A DNA stretch of 64,000 bases, from contig NZ_BAABFN010000001.1 of NCBI RefSeq assembly GCF_039541075.1, forward strand, positions 558,001-622,000, in the 5' to 3' direction. The notes under the pieces are model-generated. The model searched no databases, was not told where the DNA came from, and saw only the letters and a list, made by a program, of their open reading frames with translations. Position 1 is the stretch's first letter, and each line of letters opens with the position of its first letter. This DNA comes from Compostibacter hankyongensis (lineage in GTDB: Bacteria > Bacteroidota > Bacteroidia > Chitinophagales > Chitinophagaceae). A program made the position numbers and the translations under genes. Positions 8,316 to 16,985 of this stretch are shown in pieces.

Positions 8316-11300
8316 ATGTCGGAAAAATACCGGGAATATACCCAGCTGGACCTGCCGGCGATAGAGCGGGAAATGCTGGAACAGTGGGATGCAGCGGGCA
8401 CATTCGGGAAAAGCGTATCGCAGCGCGAAGGCGCGCCCTGTTTTGTGTTTTACGAAGGGCCTCCTTCAGCCAACGGCATGCCCGGTATCCACCACGTCAT
8501 TTCCCGGACCCTGAAAGACCTCGTCTGCCGCTATAAGACCATGCGGGGCTTCCAGGTAAAACGCAAGGGGGGCTGGGATACCCACGGCCTGCCCGTGGAA
8601 TTGGGTGTGGAAGCCATGCTCGGCATCACCAAGGAAGACATCGGCAAAAAGATATCGGTAGCGGAATACAATGCCACCTGTCGCCGGGAAGTGCTCCGGT
8701 ACAAAGACAAATGGGACGAGCTTACCCGGATGATGGGTTACTGGGTGGACCTGGAACATCCCTATATCACCTTTACCAACGACTATATCGAAACGCTCTG
8801 GTGGCTCCTCAAAAAGCTTTTTGAAAAAGGACTGCTGTACAAGGACGTCAGCATACAGCCCTATTCGCCGGCTGCCGGCACGGGACTCAGCTCCCACGAG
8901 CTGAACCAGCCCGGCACCTACCGCGATGTAAAAGATACCACTGTCGTGGCCATGTTCAAGACCGTGGCCGATGAAAGGAGCGCTTTTCTTTTCCGGGTGG
9001 CGGGCGAACATGCCGGCGTGCAGCCGGAAGCCGCCGCGCCCCTTTTCTTCCTGGCCTGGACCACCACCCCCTGGACGCTCCCGTCCAACCTCGGACTTAC
9101 CGTGGGCCCGCATATCGATTATGTGCTGGTAAAAACCTTTAACCCCTATACCCATGCGCCGGTGCATGTGATACTGGCCAAACCCCTGCTGGGAAAATAT
9201 TTCCGTCCGGAGGGAGAAGGGGCGGATTTTGAAAAATACCAGGCCGGCGATAAGATCATTCCCTGGCAGACGCTGGCTGAGTTCAAAGGACAGGCCCTGG
9301 AGGGCATGCGTTACGAGCAGCTGATGCCTTACCCGGCCAACACCGCGGAGAAGGCCGGGGGAGACCCGTTCCGGGTGCTGCTCGGGGATTTTGTGACCAC
9401 CGAGGACGGGACCGGCATCGTGCACACCGCCCCCGCCTTTGGCGCGGATGACAACCGCATCGGCAAGAAGTACGATATCGGTATCCTGACGCTGGTAGAC
9501 CGGCAGGGCCGCTTCGTGGAAGGGCTGGGCGAGTTCAGCCACCGCTATGTAAAAAATTACCGCGACGAGGCGAACTATGTCGAGGTGGACGTGGATATCG
9601 CCGTAAAGCTGAAAAAGGAAGGCCGCGCCTTCCGGGTAGAAAAATACGAGCACAGCTACCCCCATTGCTGGCGTACCGATAAGCCGGTCCTTTACTATCC
9701 CCTGGATGCCTGGTTCATCCGTACCACGGCGATGAAGGATCGCATGGTGGCGCTCAACAAAACCATCCGCTGGAAGCCGAAGGCGACCGGGGAAGGACGC
9801 TTTGGTAACTGGCTGGAAAACATGGTGGACTGGAACCTGAGCCGCAGCCGCTTCTGGGGTACCCCCCTGCCCGTATGGGCTACGGACGACCACAGCGAGA
9901 TGAAATGCATCGGCTCCGTGGCGGAGCTGAAAGCCGAGCTGGAAAAATCGGTAAAGGCCGGGATAATGCCTGCTGGCAGCGCCGAGCTGAAGCCGGAAGA
10001 GCTGGACCTGCACAAGCCTTATGTGGACGATCTCATCCTGGTGAGCGACAAAGGCCTGCCCATGCGGCGGGAACCCGACCTGGTGGACGTATGGTTCGAC
10101 AGCGGGGCCATGCCCTTTGCCCAGTGGCATTTTCCGTTTGAAAACCGGGAAACCTTTGCCCGGAACTATCCGGCCGACTTTATCTGCGAAGGCGTGGATC
10201 AGACCCGGGGCTGGTTCTACACGCTACATGCCATCAGCGCCCTGCTGAAGGAAGAGATCCGGGCCGAGCTGGAGAAAGACGGCGTGCCGGTCACCGAAGA
10301 AAAATACCCGGGCCTGGCTTACCGCACGGTGGTCTCCAACGGCCTGGTGCTGGATAAGTTCGGGAACAAGATGAGCAAACGCGTGGGCAACGTAGTGGAT
10401 CCCTTCGAGACCATCCGCCGGTTCGGTGCCGATGCCACGCGCTGGTACCTCATCACCAACGCCTCTCCCTGGGACAATCTGAAGTTCGATCTGGGCGGTA
10501 TCCAGGAGGCCCAGCGCAAGCTTTTCAGCACCTTATATAATACGTACAACTTCTTTGCCCTGTATGCCAATCTGGACGGCTTTGGCTTCCGGGAAGATTA
10601 TATCCCCCCCGCAGAGCGGCCCGAGATCGACCGCTGGATCATATCGCTGCTCAATACCCTGGTAAGATCGGTCACGGAAAGCCTGGACGATTATGAGCCC
10701 ACCCGGGCAGGACGCCTGATCCAGGACTTTGTGGATGAGCAGCTCAGCAACTGGTATGTACGCCTGTGCCGCCGCCGGTTCTGGAAAGGGGAATATGCGG
10801 CCGATAAGATCAGCGCTTACCAGACGCTATACGAATGCCTGGAGACCCTGTCCGGGCTGATGGCCCCCGTGTCGCCCTTTTTTGCCGACTGGCTGTTTAC
10901 CCGGCTCAACGGCGTTACCGGCCGTCAGCCCGTGAGTTCGGTTCATCTGAACGATTTTCCCAAGGCCGACGCTTCCGCGATAGACGCTCCCCTGGAGGAA
11001 AGGATGCAGCTGGCGCAGGATATATCCTCGCTGGTGCTTTCGTTGCGGAAAAAAGTGAACATTAAGGTACGTCAGCCGTTACAGAAGGTATTGATCCCTT
11101 TGCAGGACCCGGCCATGCGGTCCCAGCTTGAGCAAGTGGAAGCCCTGATAAAAAGCGAGGTCAACGTAAAAGAGATAGCGTATCTTACGGACACGGGATT
11201 TATCCGGAAAAAGATAAAGCCGAACTATAAAGCGCTGGGCAACCGGCTTGGACCCCGCATGAAAGCGGCGGCCCAGGCTATTGCCGGGTTTACCCAGGAC

Positions 11301-11729
11301 GATATTGCCCTGCTGGAGCGCCAGGGGTACCATACCCTGCAGCTGGAGCGGGAATCGTTGCAGCTGTCGCTCGACGAGGTCGAGATCCTCTCGGAGGACA
11401 TTCCGGGCTGGACGGTGGCTGCCAAGGGGCCGCTGACCGTAGCCTTGGATATTACCCTCACCCCCGAGCTGGAGGAGGAGGGGCATGCCCGGGAGCTGGT
11501 GAATCGTATCCAGAAAATGCGGAAGGAGCAGGGGTTTGAGCTGACAGACCGGATAGCGGTAAAACTGACAGCGCCAGAAACTTTGAGACATGCAATAATT
11601 AATTTTAATAATTATATTTGCACGGAAATTTTGGCAGACAGCCTGGAAATAGTACCCGAATTACCGGATGGAACTGAGATAACGATTAATGACAGTAAAA
11701 TCAATGTATTAGTTCACAAAAAAAGCTAG
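8316..11729 (+). CDS. ileS: Isoleucyl-tRNA synthetase
   Basis: 1,137-residue class I aminoacyl-tRNA synthetase charging tRNA-Ile, in the cytoplasm. The HIGH-type signature appears as GMPGIHHV (about residues 52-59) and the KMSKS-type loop as GNKMSKRVGN (about 685-694). The editing domain occupies the middle (WTTTPWTLPSNLGLTVG; TEDGTGIVHTAPAFG). The C-terminal third is the anticodon-binding region. The length and the GIHH form are typical of Bacteroidota enzymes of the long, eukaryote-like IleS class, the type generally associated with mupirocin tolerance; tolerance is inferred, not shown. Only four bases separate it from the DksA-like gene, so the two form an operon. Confidence 0.98.
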   Translation: MSEKYREYTQLDLPAIEREMLEQWDAAGTFGKSVSQREGAPCFVFYEGPPSANGMPGIHHVISRTLKDLVCRYKTMRGFQVKRKGGWDTHGLPVELGVEAMLGITKEDIGKKISVAEYNATCRREVLRYKDKWDELTRMMGYWVDLEHPYITFTNDYIETLWWLLKKLFEKGLLYKDVSIQPYSPAAGTGLSSHELNQPGTYRDVKDTTVVAMFKTVADERSAFLFRVAGEHAGVQPEAAAPLFFLAWTTTPWTLPSNLGLTVGPHIDYVLVKTFNPYTHAPVHVILAKPLLGKYFRPEGEGADFEKYQAGDKIIPWQTLAEFKGQALEGMRYEQLMPYPANTAEKAGGDPFRVLLGDFVTTEDGTGIVHTAPAFGADDNRIGKKYDIGILTLVDRQGRFVEGLGEFSHRYVKNYRDEANYVEVDVDIAVKLKKEGRAFRVEKYEHSYPHCWRTDKPVLYYPLDAWFIRTTAMKDRMVALNKTIRWKPKATGEGRFGNWLENMVDWNLSRSRFWGTPLPVWATDDHSEMKCIGSVAELKAELEKSVKAGIMPAGSAELKPEELDLHKPYVDDLILVSDKGLPMRREPDLVDVWFDSGAMPFAQWHFPFENRETFARNYPADFICEGVDQTRGWFYTLHAISALLKEEIRAELEKDGVPVTEEKYPGLAYRTVVSNGLVLDKFGNKMSKRVGNVVDPFETIRRFGADATRWYLITNASPWDNLKFDLGGIQEAQRKLFSTLYNTYNFFALYANLDGFGFREDYIPPAERPEIDRWIISLLNTLVRSVTESLDDYEPTRAGRLIQDFVDEQLSNWYVRLCRRRFWKGEYAADKISAYQTLYECLETLSGLMAPVSPFFADWLFTRLNGVTGRQPVSSVHLNDFPKADASAIDAPLEERMQLAQDISSLVLSLRKKVNIKVRQPLQKVLIPLQDPAMRSQLEQVEALIKSEVNVKEIAYLTDTGFIRKKIKPNYKALGNRLGPRMKAAAQAIAGFTQDDIALLERQGYHTLQLERESLQLSLDEVEILSEDIPGWTVAAKGPLTVALDITLTPELEEEGHARELVNRIQKMRKEQGFELTDRIAVKLTAPETLRHAIINFNNYICTEILADSLEIVPELPDGTEITINDSKINVLVHKKS

Positions 11730-11733
11730 ACCT

Positions 11734-12741
11734 ATGGCAACCCCAAAAAAAGTTGCTGGAAAGGCTGTAAAGAAGGCGACCAAAACGGTTCCTCAGAAAG
11801 CGGCAAAAAAGGTGGTGAAGAAAGCTGCTGTGAAGACGGTAAAAAAGGCAGCGCAGAAAACAGCTGCACCCAAGACTGCTGCCAAGAAAAAAGCCATGCC
11901 CAAAAGTGATCCCCGCAAAACGGTAAAGAAAGCCGCCGTCCCTTCGAAAGCAAATGCGTCGAAAACCAAGAAAACGGCCGCCAAACCGGCTGCGGTAAAG
12001 AAAAAAGCTTCCGTGGAAGCTAAATCCCGGAAGCCGGTCCGCCCGTCGACGGTTGCCGCAAAGCCGAAAACAGCGGTGAAACCTGCCCGGAAAACGATAG
12101 AAAAAAAGGTCGCTGAGAAGAAGAAAGCCGTAGAAAAGAAGACTGTGATAAAACCCAAACCCGCTGAAAAGCAAAAGACGCACCCGCAAAAGGGGGTAAA
12201 TACCAAGCCGGTCAAAGAGAAGGCCGGAAAGCAATCCCAGACCGTTAGCCCTGTCGTTTCCGAGGGAACAAAACGGATCTCAGAACGAAGGAACGGAAGC
12301 AAGAAATCAACATTTGTCTACAAGCCGGAGCCCTCTATATTAGATCAGCCCGCAGAAAAACAAGGACCTGTGAAAAGATATAGCGACAATGAATTGCAGG
12401 AATTCAGAACGATCATTCAGCAGAAACTGGAAACCGCCCGTAAGGAACTGGCCTATCTGCAGGGACTGATTACCCGTAAGGATGAAGCCGGTACGGACGA
12501 TACCGAAAATAAATACATGAGCATGGAAGACGGCAGCGGCACGCTGGAACGCGAGCAGCTGAACCAGATGGCCAGCCGCCAGATCCAGTTCATCGACCAT
12601 CTCGAGAAAGCCCTGATGCGTATCGAAAACAAAACATATGGCATTTGCCGCGTTACCGGCAAGCTGATCGAGAAAGCCCGTCTCCGCGCTGTTCCCCATG
12701 CCACGCTGAGCATCGAAGCCAAGCAGCAGATGAACAAATAG
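11734..12741 (+). CDS. DksA/TraR-like protein with a histone-H1-like N-terminal tail
   Basis: 335 residues in two parts. Residues 1 to about 195 are a low-complexity Lys/Ala/Pro/Val tail made of KKA, KTV and PAK-like units, resembling histone H1 or AlgP tails that coat DNA. Residues ~225-335 are a DksA/TraR-type domain: coiled coil (LQEFRTIIQQKLETARKELA) followed by the zinc-finger region YGICRVTGKLIEKARLRA. Only one of the four zinc-binding cysteines remains, so metal binding is probably lost. This short DksA-like domain after ileS is common in Bacteroidota; the long basic tail is the unusual part. Its stop abuts that of the convergent iclR gene with no base between. Confidence 0.85.
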   Translation: MATPKKVAGKAVKKATKTVPQKAAKKVVKKAAVKTVKKAAQKTAAPKTAAKKKAMPKSDPRKTVKKAAVPSKANASKTKKTAAKPAAVKKKASVEAKSRKPVRPSTVAAKPKTAVKPARKTIEKKVAEKKKAVEKKTVIKPKPAEKQKTHPQKGVNTKPVKEKAGKQSQTVSPVVSEGTKRISERRNGSKKSTFVYKPEPSILDQPAEKQGPVKRYSDNELQEFRTIIQQKLETARKELAYLQGLITRKDEAGTDDTENKYMSMEDGSGTLEREQLNQMASRQIQFIDHLEKALMRIENKTYGICRVTGKLIEKARLRAVPHATLSIEAKQQMNK

Positions 12742-13488
12742 TCAGTTTTCCTCCTGTTCCAGTCTCCCCGAGATTTTCCTGGCCGCCTGCCGGATAAGAC
12801 GTGATATTTTTTCCTGATGGGAGGCGATAAACCGGCTTTCGGGCAGGAATATGCTCAGGCTGGCGATGACCTGTTTGTGCAGGTAGATCGGCACCGCTAC
12901 GCCAACTACATGCTTCTTCGAAAGGGTATGGGACATTTTTTCATCGCGAATTTTTTGTAAAGCCCGGTACAGCTCGTTTTTGGTCTTTATCCCCTGCCAT
13001 ACCTGGGAGGCCGGCAATCCGACGGCGGTAACCAGGCTTGCCAATTCCTTTTCCGGCAGAAAGGCCATCAGCAATCTACCCGTAGCGGTAGAATAAAGGT
13101 CGAGGTCTGTACGGATCCTGACCTGTAATTCCTGATCGCTGTATACCGAGTAAAGCACATGTCGTCGGTTGTTCCGTATGATCCCCAGCAAACAAGTCTC
13201 ATTTAGCTGCCGGGTAAGCTCCTCCATGATTGGTTTGGACGCTTGGATGAGGTGCTGGTCGTAAGACAGATTGCCGGCAAGCTGATAGGCCTGATCTCCC
13301 AAAATATATCCCGTATTCCGGTCTATCTGCTCAAGATATTTTTTCTGGATAAGCGTTTTGACAAGATTGGCGCAAGTGGACTGTGAAGTTCCTATCTGGG
13401 CGGCAATCTTGCTTAACCGGACCGGCTTTTTATCATGTTGTGCCACGAACTCCAGAATATCCAGTGCCCGCACTACCGCTTGTATCAT
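12742..13488 (-). CDS. IclR-family regulator, probable repressor of the PUL
   Basis: 248 residues. An N-terminal winged helix (VVRALDILEFVAQHD; LSKIAAQIGTSQSTCANLVK, about residues 3-45) precedes an IclR effector domain (about 70-240) with VGVAVPIYLHKQVIASLSIF. Members bind small metabolites, often sugar acids or aromatic acids, and most repress an adjacent divergent catabolic operon. That fits here: the symporter gene starts 318 bases away on the other strand and similar palindromes flank the divergence. One palindrome ends just 33 bases before this start codon, suggesting autoregulation. I chose the ATG at 13488 over the one at 13527 because the extra 13 residues precede the conserved HTH and would overlap the operator. 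Confidence 0.9.
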   Translation of the reverse strand: MIQAVVRALDILEFVAQHDKKPVRLSKIAAQIGTSQSTCANLVKTLIQKKYLEQIDRNTGYILGDQAYQLAGNLSYDQHLIQASKPIMEELTRQLNETCLLGIIRNNRRHVLYSVYSDQELQVRIRTDLDLYSTATGRLLMAFLPEKELASLVTAVGLPASQVWQGIKTKNELYRALQKIRDEKMSHTLSKKHVVGVAVPIYLHKQVIASLSIFLPESRFIASHQEKISRLIRQAARKISGRLEQEEN

Positions 13489-13520
13489 ATTATACAGTAA
13501 GAGGTGAAAAGACCAAAAAT

Positions 13521-13539
13521 ATTTCAATATTATTGAAAT
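13521..13539. promoter_or_regulatory. IclR operator candidate 1
   Basis: ATTTCAAT-ATT-ATTGAAAT: perfect eight-base arms with a three-base centre, 33 bases upstream of the iclR start codon. It shares arm sequence and spacing with the palindrome at 13620. Confidence 0.6.
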
Positions 13540-13571
13540 GAAAATTTTTTATCCTTTCCCTACAAGATTTA

Positions 13572-13604
13572 TTTGGAAATTAAAAATGAAAATTCATAAC
13601 TTTA
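13572..13604 (+). promoter_or_regulatory. Promoter of the PUL operon
   Basis: -33 TTTG (13572-13575), 21-base spacer, -7-like TAACTTTA (13597-13604). The second palindrome begins 15 bases downstream, placing it over the expected transcription start, a natural position for repression. Confidence 0.5.
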
Positions 13605-13619
13605 CTATATTGAAATTAT

Positions 13620-13636
13620 ATTCAATAATATTGAAT
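13620..13636. promoter_or_regulatory. IclR operator candidate 2
   Basis: ATTCAAT-AAT-ATTGAAT: perfect seven-base arms, three-base centre. It lies just downstream of the symporter-side -7 box. An extra half-site ATTGAAAT (13609-13616) precedes it. Same arm core as operator candidate 1. Confidence 0.6.
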
Positions 13637-13638
13637 TT

Positions 13639-13809
13639 ATGATCCATCCTCTTTTTCCTGTCTTTGTGATGCGGCATATCGTCTGCTCTGCTGTATCGCT
13701 TGCCGTCGAACATGGCGGAATTCCGCTTCCTGTATATCATCCGGAAATACTTTCTGCTGAAAGTTCCGTTGGCTCCTGTTTTTGTACGCAGCTCAATCCG
13801 GATAAATGA
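13639..13809 (+). CDS. Possible 56-residue leader ORF overlapping the symporter start
   Basis: An ATG directly after operator candidate 2 opens a 56-codon frame whose TGA overlaps the symporter ATG as ATGA. The arrangement suggests translational coupling. The peptide (beginning MIHPLFPVFVMRHIVCSAVS) has a hydrophobic start but no family I recognise. It could be a small protein, a leader peptide, or chance; I favour leader or chance. Confidence 0.25.
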   Translation: MIHPLFPVFVMRHIVCSAVSLAVEHGGIPLPVYHPEILSAESSVGSCFCTQLNPDK

Positions 13810-15542
13810 AAGCGCTTCAGTCACTCGATTATACGGCTATCGTCATATACATGACGCTCATGGCGGGCATCGGCATATTCCTGGGAAAATTTGTAAAGAC
13901 AACGGGCGATTACTTTAAAGGTGGTAATGCCATCCCCTGGATATCCGGAGCCATCAGCAATTTTATGACGAAGTTCAGCACCTTCATTTTTGTCGCTTAT
14001 GCAGGAATTGCCTATAAAGACGGCATTATTGCCCTGACCGTGATCTGGAGCACCGTATTGCCGGCACTGGCTGGCGTGGCGTTCTTTGCCAAACGCTGGC
14101 GACGCGCAGGCGTGATGACCCCGGTGGAATACATGGAAACCCGGTTCAACATGCCGGTGCGGCAGCTTTTTTCGTGGGCCGGCGTGCTCTTTAAGCTGCT
14201 GGATAACATGGTGCGGTTGTACGCCCTTGGACTATTCCTGAAGGCTGCGGCAGGCATCAGTCTGGAAACCTCCATTATCATCTGCGGAATTATCGTCGCT
14301 TTGTATACGATCGCAGGCGGCCTCTGGGCCGTAGTGATTACCGATGTTGTGCAGTTCGTTATTCTCATTGTTGCCACCTGTATGCTCGTTCCGCTTTGTC
14401 TGAAGGCGACCGGAGGACTGCAGAGCCTGATACAGACTGTGCCGGACCATTTCCATTGGTTCAACGGTCCCAAAGGCACTCCCTGGTTTCTGCTGGCTTA
14501 TTATATTATGATCCTCATTAAATATAGCGGCAACTGGACGTTTATCCAACGTTTTTACAGCGTTCGGGATGAAAAGGCCAGCCAGAAGCAGGCCCTGCTC
14601 ACCGCCGTTTTCTTTTTCATATTTCCGGTCATATTTCTTTTTCCCTCTGTTGCTGCCAGAGCCATACTGCCTCATCTCGAAAATCCGGAGATGGCTTATG
14701 TAAGTATTTCCATGAAGCTGTTGCCCCCCGGCATTATGGGTTTGATGGTAGCCGCCATGTTTGCAGCAACGATGTCGGTGGTCAGCGGAGAATACAATGT
14801 GACGGCCAGCGTGCTCAGCCGGGATATTTACCAGCGGCTGTTCAGCAAAAATGCCGGAGATCGGGAAATGCTGTGGGTGGGGCGCATGATGACCTTGTTA
14901 CTCGGCGCAGTAATCACCGTAGGCGCCTTGTTTGTCGGTGGATTCGGAGGCGCGTTTGAAGCCAATAAGCTTTTTACAGGTCTGTTTGCCATACCGATGA
15001 CGATACCCCTCGTACTGGGTATCGTGCTGAGAAAGCCGAAACCCTGGGGCGCCTTCGCTACTGTGGTATCCGGCATCCTGACCGGCCTCCTGCTGAACAT
15101 GAACAGCAGAATAGCTTGGGAAGCCGCCACCTTGATTGAAATTGGGGTATGCGTTTCCGTTTTCCTGCTGTCGGGATTGGTAAAAAATAAAGATGCCGCT
15201 TATAATACCCGCGTAATCTCATTTTTTCGGCGACTTTCTGTTCCGCTCACCGCATCGGAAAAGCCCGTTATAGACCCTGTGTTCCGGCGGTCTGTGAACC
15301 GCCTCTACGCCCTTGCCCTGGCGGCAACGGGTTTGTTATTTGCCGGCATGGGGATTCCTTCCGCCGGGGAAGCGACCGGCCTGATGGCCATCAGCGCCGG
15401 CGTAGCCTGCCTGCTGCTGTCCGGCTTTTTGCAATACCATAGCCGCCGCACAGCGGCCATTCCGAAAAAGACAACAAACCTGTCCCGGGAGATCTTGCTT
15501 CCGGAGGCGAATGATGCTTACCCTATAAAACATCAACCATGA
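13806..15542 (+). CDS. Sodium:solute symporter (SSS family)
   Basis: 578-residue inner-membrane transporter with about 13-14 hydrophobic helices. SSS-family hallmarks include an N-terminal helix with GGNAIPWISGAISNF, the central GGLWAVVITDVVQF signature, and KYSGNWTFIQRFYSVRDEKA. It would import a small sugar, sugar acid or similar monomer with Na+. As the first large gene of the PUL operon it probably brings the monomer to the cytoplasmic enzymes downstream. It ends by overlapping the SDR gene by four bases (ATGA). Substrate is not readable from sequence. Confidence 0.92.
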   Translation: MKALQSLDYTAIVIYMTLMAGIGIFLGKFVKTTGDYFKGGNAIPWISGAISNFMTKFSTFIFVAYAGIAYKDGIIALTVIWSTVLPALAGVAFFAKRWRRAGVMTPVEYMETRFNMPVRQLFSWAGVLFKLLDNMVRLYALGLFLKAAAGISLETSIIICGIIVALYTIAGGLWAVVITDVVQFVILIVATCMLVPLCLKATGGLQSLIQTVPDHFHWFNGPKGTPWFLLAYYIMILIKYSGNWTFIQRFYSVRDEKASQKQALLTAVFFFIFPVIFLFPSVAARAILPHLENPEMAYVSISMKLLPPGIMGLMVAAMFAATMSVVSGEYNVTASVLSRDIYQRLFSKNAGDREMLWVGRMMTLLLGAVITVGALFVGGFGGAFEANKLFTGLFAIPMTIPLVLGIVLRKPKPWGAFATVVSGILTGLLLNMNSRIAWEAATLIEIGVCVSVFLLSGLVKNKDAAYNTRVISFFRRLSVPLTASEKPVIDPVFRRSVNRLYALALAATGLLFAGMGIPSAGEATGLMAISAGVACLLLSGFLQYHSRRTAAIPKKTTNLSREILLPEANDAYPIKHQP

Positions 15543-16231
15543 GCAGACTTAAAGACAAAGTAGTATTCATCACAGGCGGCGCTGCCGGCATCGGTGGCGC
15601 CACGGCCGGCCTGCTGCTGAAAGACGGGGCGAAAGTATTTAGCATGAGCCGCTCCGGCAGCCTTCCCGACCACCCTGCTGCGTTTTCATTCCGCGGCAAT
15701 GTGGCCAACGAGCAGGAGGTGACGGCCGCTTTCCGGCAATGCATCCAGACATTCGGAACAGTGGATATACTGATCAATAATGCAGGTGTTGGAATACCTA
15801 CCCCAGACCTGGCGGAGACAAACCTGGAAACTTATGAAAAAATGACCGACACCAATATGCGGGGCGTTTTCCTCTGTAGCCGGGAGGCTCTGAAGATCAT
15901 GAAGCCAAAGCAGAAAGGTCATGTGATCACTATCGTTTCCATGGCCGGGCAGCGCAGCAATCCTACTGCTCCGCTTTATTGCGCCTCCAAGTTCGGCGCC
16001 CGCGGCCTGATGAGCGGCATGGCAGACCAGGTCCTGAAACAGGGGATTAAGGTCACGGAAATAAATCCCGGTCCGGTAGACAGCGATTACTGGGGAAACC
16101 GTCAGGTGCCCCGGCAGAAATTCCTGAAAGTCGATGATGTGGCCCGGGTCATTCTCTTCGTGCTGGACCAGCCCGATTATATGATCGTCCGGGAGATCAA
16201 TTTTGATAATATGCAATACCTGGCGGGATGA
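15539..16231 (+). CDS. SDR-family oxidoreductase
   Basis: 230-residue classical short-chain dehydrogenase/reductase. The cofactor motif TGGAAGIGG is near residue 12, NNAG near residue 80, and the catalytic pair Tyr147/Lys151 (YCASK) is present with an upstream Ser in VSMAG. After Lys the GARGLMSGMADQV helix and PGPVDSDYW substrate loop follow. In glycan loci such enzymes often reduce or oxidise sugar acids, for example keto-deoxy-uronates. It is translationally coupled to the symporter, so its substrate is probably the imported monomer or a product of it. Confidence 0.9.
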   Translation: MSRLKDKVVFITGGAAGIGGATAGLLLKDGAKVFSMSRSGSLPDHPAAFSFRGNVANEQEVTAAFRQCIQTFGTVDILINNAGVGIPTPDLAETNLETYEKMTDTNMRGVFLCSREALKIMKPKQKGHVITIVSMAGQRSNPTAPLYCASKFGARGLMSGMADQVLKQGIKVTEINPGPVDSDYWGNRQVPRQKFLKVDDVARVILFVLDQPDYMIVREINFDNMQYLAG

Positions 16232-16316
16232 TCTGTAACCCTTCAACAGGGTAAAACCGAATGTCTTTCAGCTTTACAGTTAATGATAATATAAACAATA
16301 TAACAGTAACCCACAT

Positions 16317-16985
16317 ATGCAAACCTTATATCCTGTGCCTGTATCGGAAATGCGGGAAAGATACCAGCGGTTGTACACCGGTGCGGTGAACGACGTGCTC
16401 CGGTTCACTTATAAAATGCATGCCGCCAGCCTTCCTTCGGATTACAGGCCCCTGGCTGAAGACGCCAAACTTGCCGGTATGGCATTTACCATCAAAGGCG
16501 CTCCGGATATTACCACCGAAGGAGAGTTTGAAATGCGTGCCGAAATGCTGGAGGCCCTCCATGAAGATACTGTAGTGGTCTGGGACTGTACCGGGGATGT
16601 GGTCACCTCCCAGTGGGGAGAAGTGATGACGATGGCTGCTATCCGCGCCGGTTGCCGCGGGGCCGTGGTCAACGGCATACGCGATACCCGTTCCATCATG
16701 GCGCAGCAATTTCCAGTATTCTACAAGTACCGAGTCAACACAGGCATGTTTGGCCGTTTCCGGATGTACTATTACCAGAAGCCGGTACTTATCGGAGAAG
16801 TGATCGTTCATCCCGGCGATTGGATATTCGGGGACATTGACGGCGTGATCTGTATTCCCCGCGATATCGCCTACGATGTGCTGCTGGCCGCCGAAAAGAT
16901 CCTGTATAAAGAGGAAGATATCAAGGCTATGGTGCGGAGCGGCATGAAGCCCACAGAGGTGGTAAAGAACGGCGGTTATTTTTAA
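16317..16985 (+). CDS. RraA-family protein, candidate class II pyruvate aldolase
   Basis: 222 residues of the RraA / HMG-aldolase-like family. Visible features are VNDVLRF near the start, the GAVVNGIRDTRSI loop (about residues 114-126) carrying the Arg and Asp that bind oxaloacetate-like substrates and metal in aldolase members, and GDIDGVICIPRD near residue 180. Members include 4-hydroxy-4-methyl-2-oxoglutarate aldolase, oxaloacetate decarboxylases and the RNase E inhibitor RraA. The catabolic operon makes an aldolase or decarboxylase role more likely than RNase regulation. It could split a keto-deoxy sugar acid into pyruvate and an aldehyde; that is inference. Its stop overlaps the next start by one base. 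Confidence 0.85.
   Translation: MQTLYPVPVSEMRERYQRLYTGAVNDVLRFTYKMHAASLPSDYRPLAEDAKLAGMAFTIKGAPDITTEGEFEMRAEMLEALHEDTVVVWDCTGDVVTSQWGEVMTMAAIRAGCRGAVVNGIRDTRSIMAQQFPVFYKYRVNTGMFGRFRMYYYQKPVLIGEVIVHPGDWIFGDIDGVICIPRDIAYDVLLAAEKILYKEEDIKAMVRSGMKPTEVVKNGGYF

Noticed and set aside
8466..10130. 554-codon minus-strand frame
   Set aside because: Antisense to ileS; composition is typical of a shadow frame.
16317..16985. RNase E regulator RraA
   Set aside because: The gene lies in a catabolic operon and keeps the aldolase-type GIRD and GDIDGV motifs; RNase regulation is a side branch of the family.
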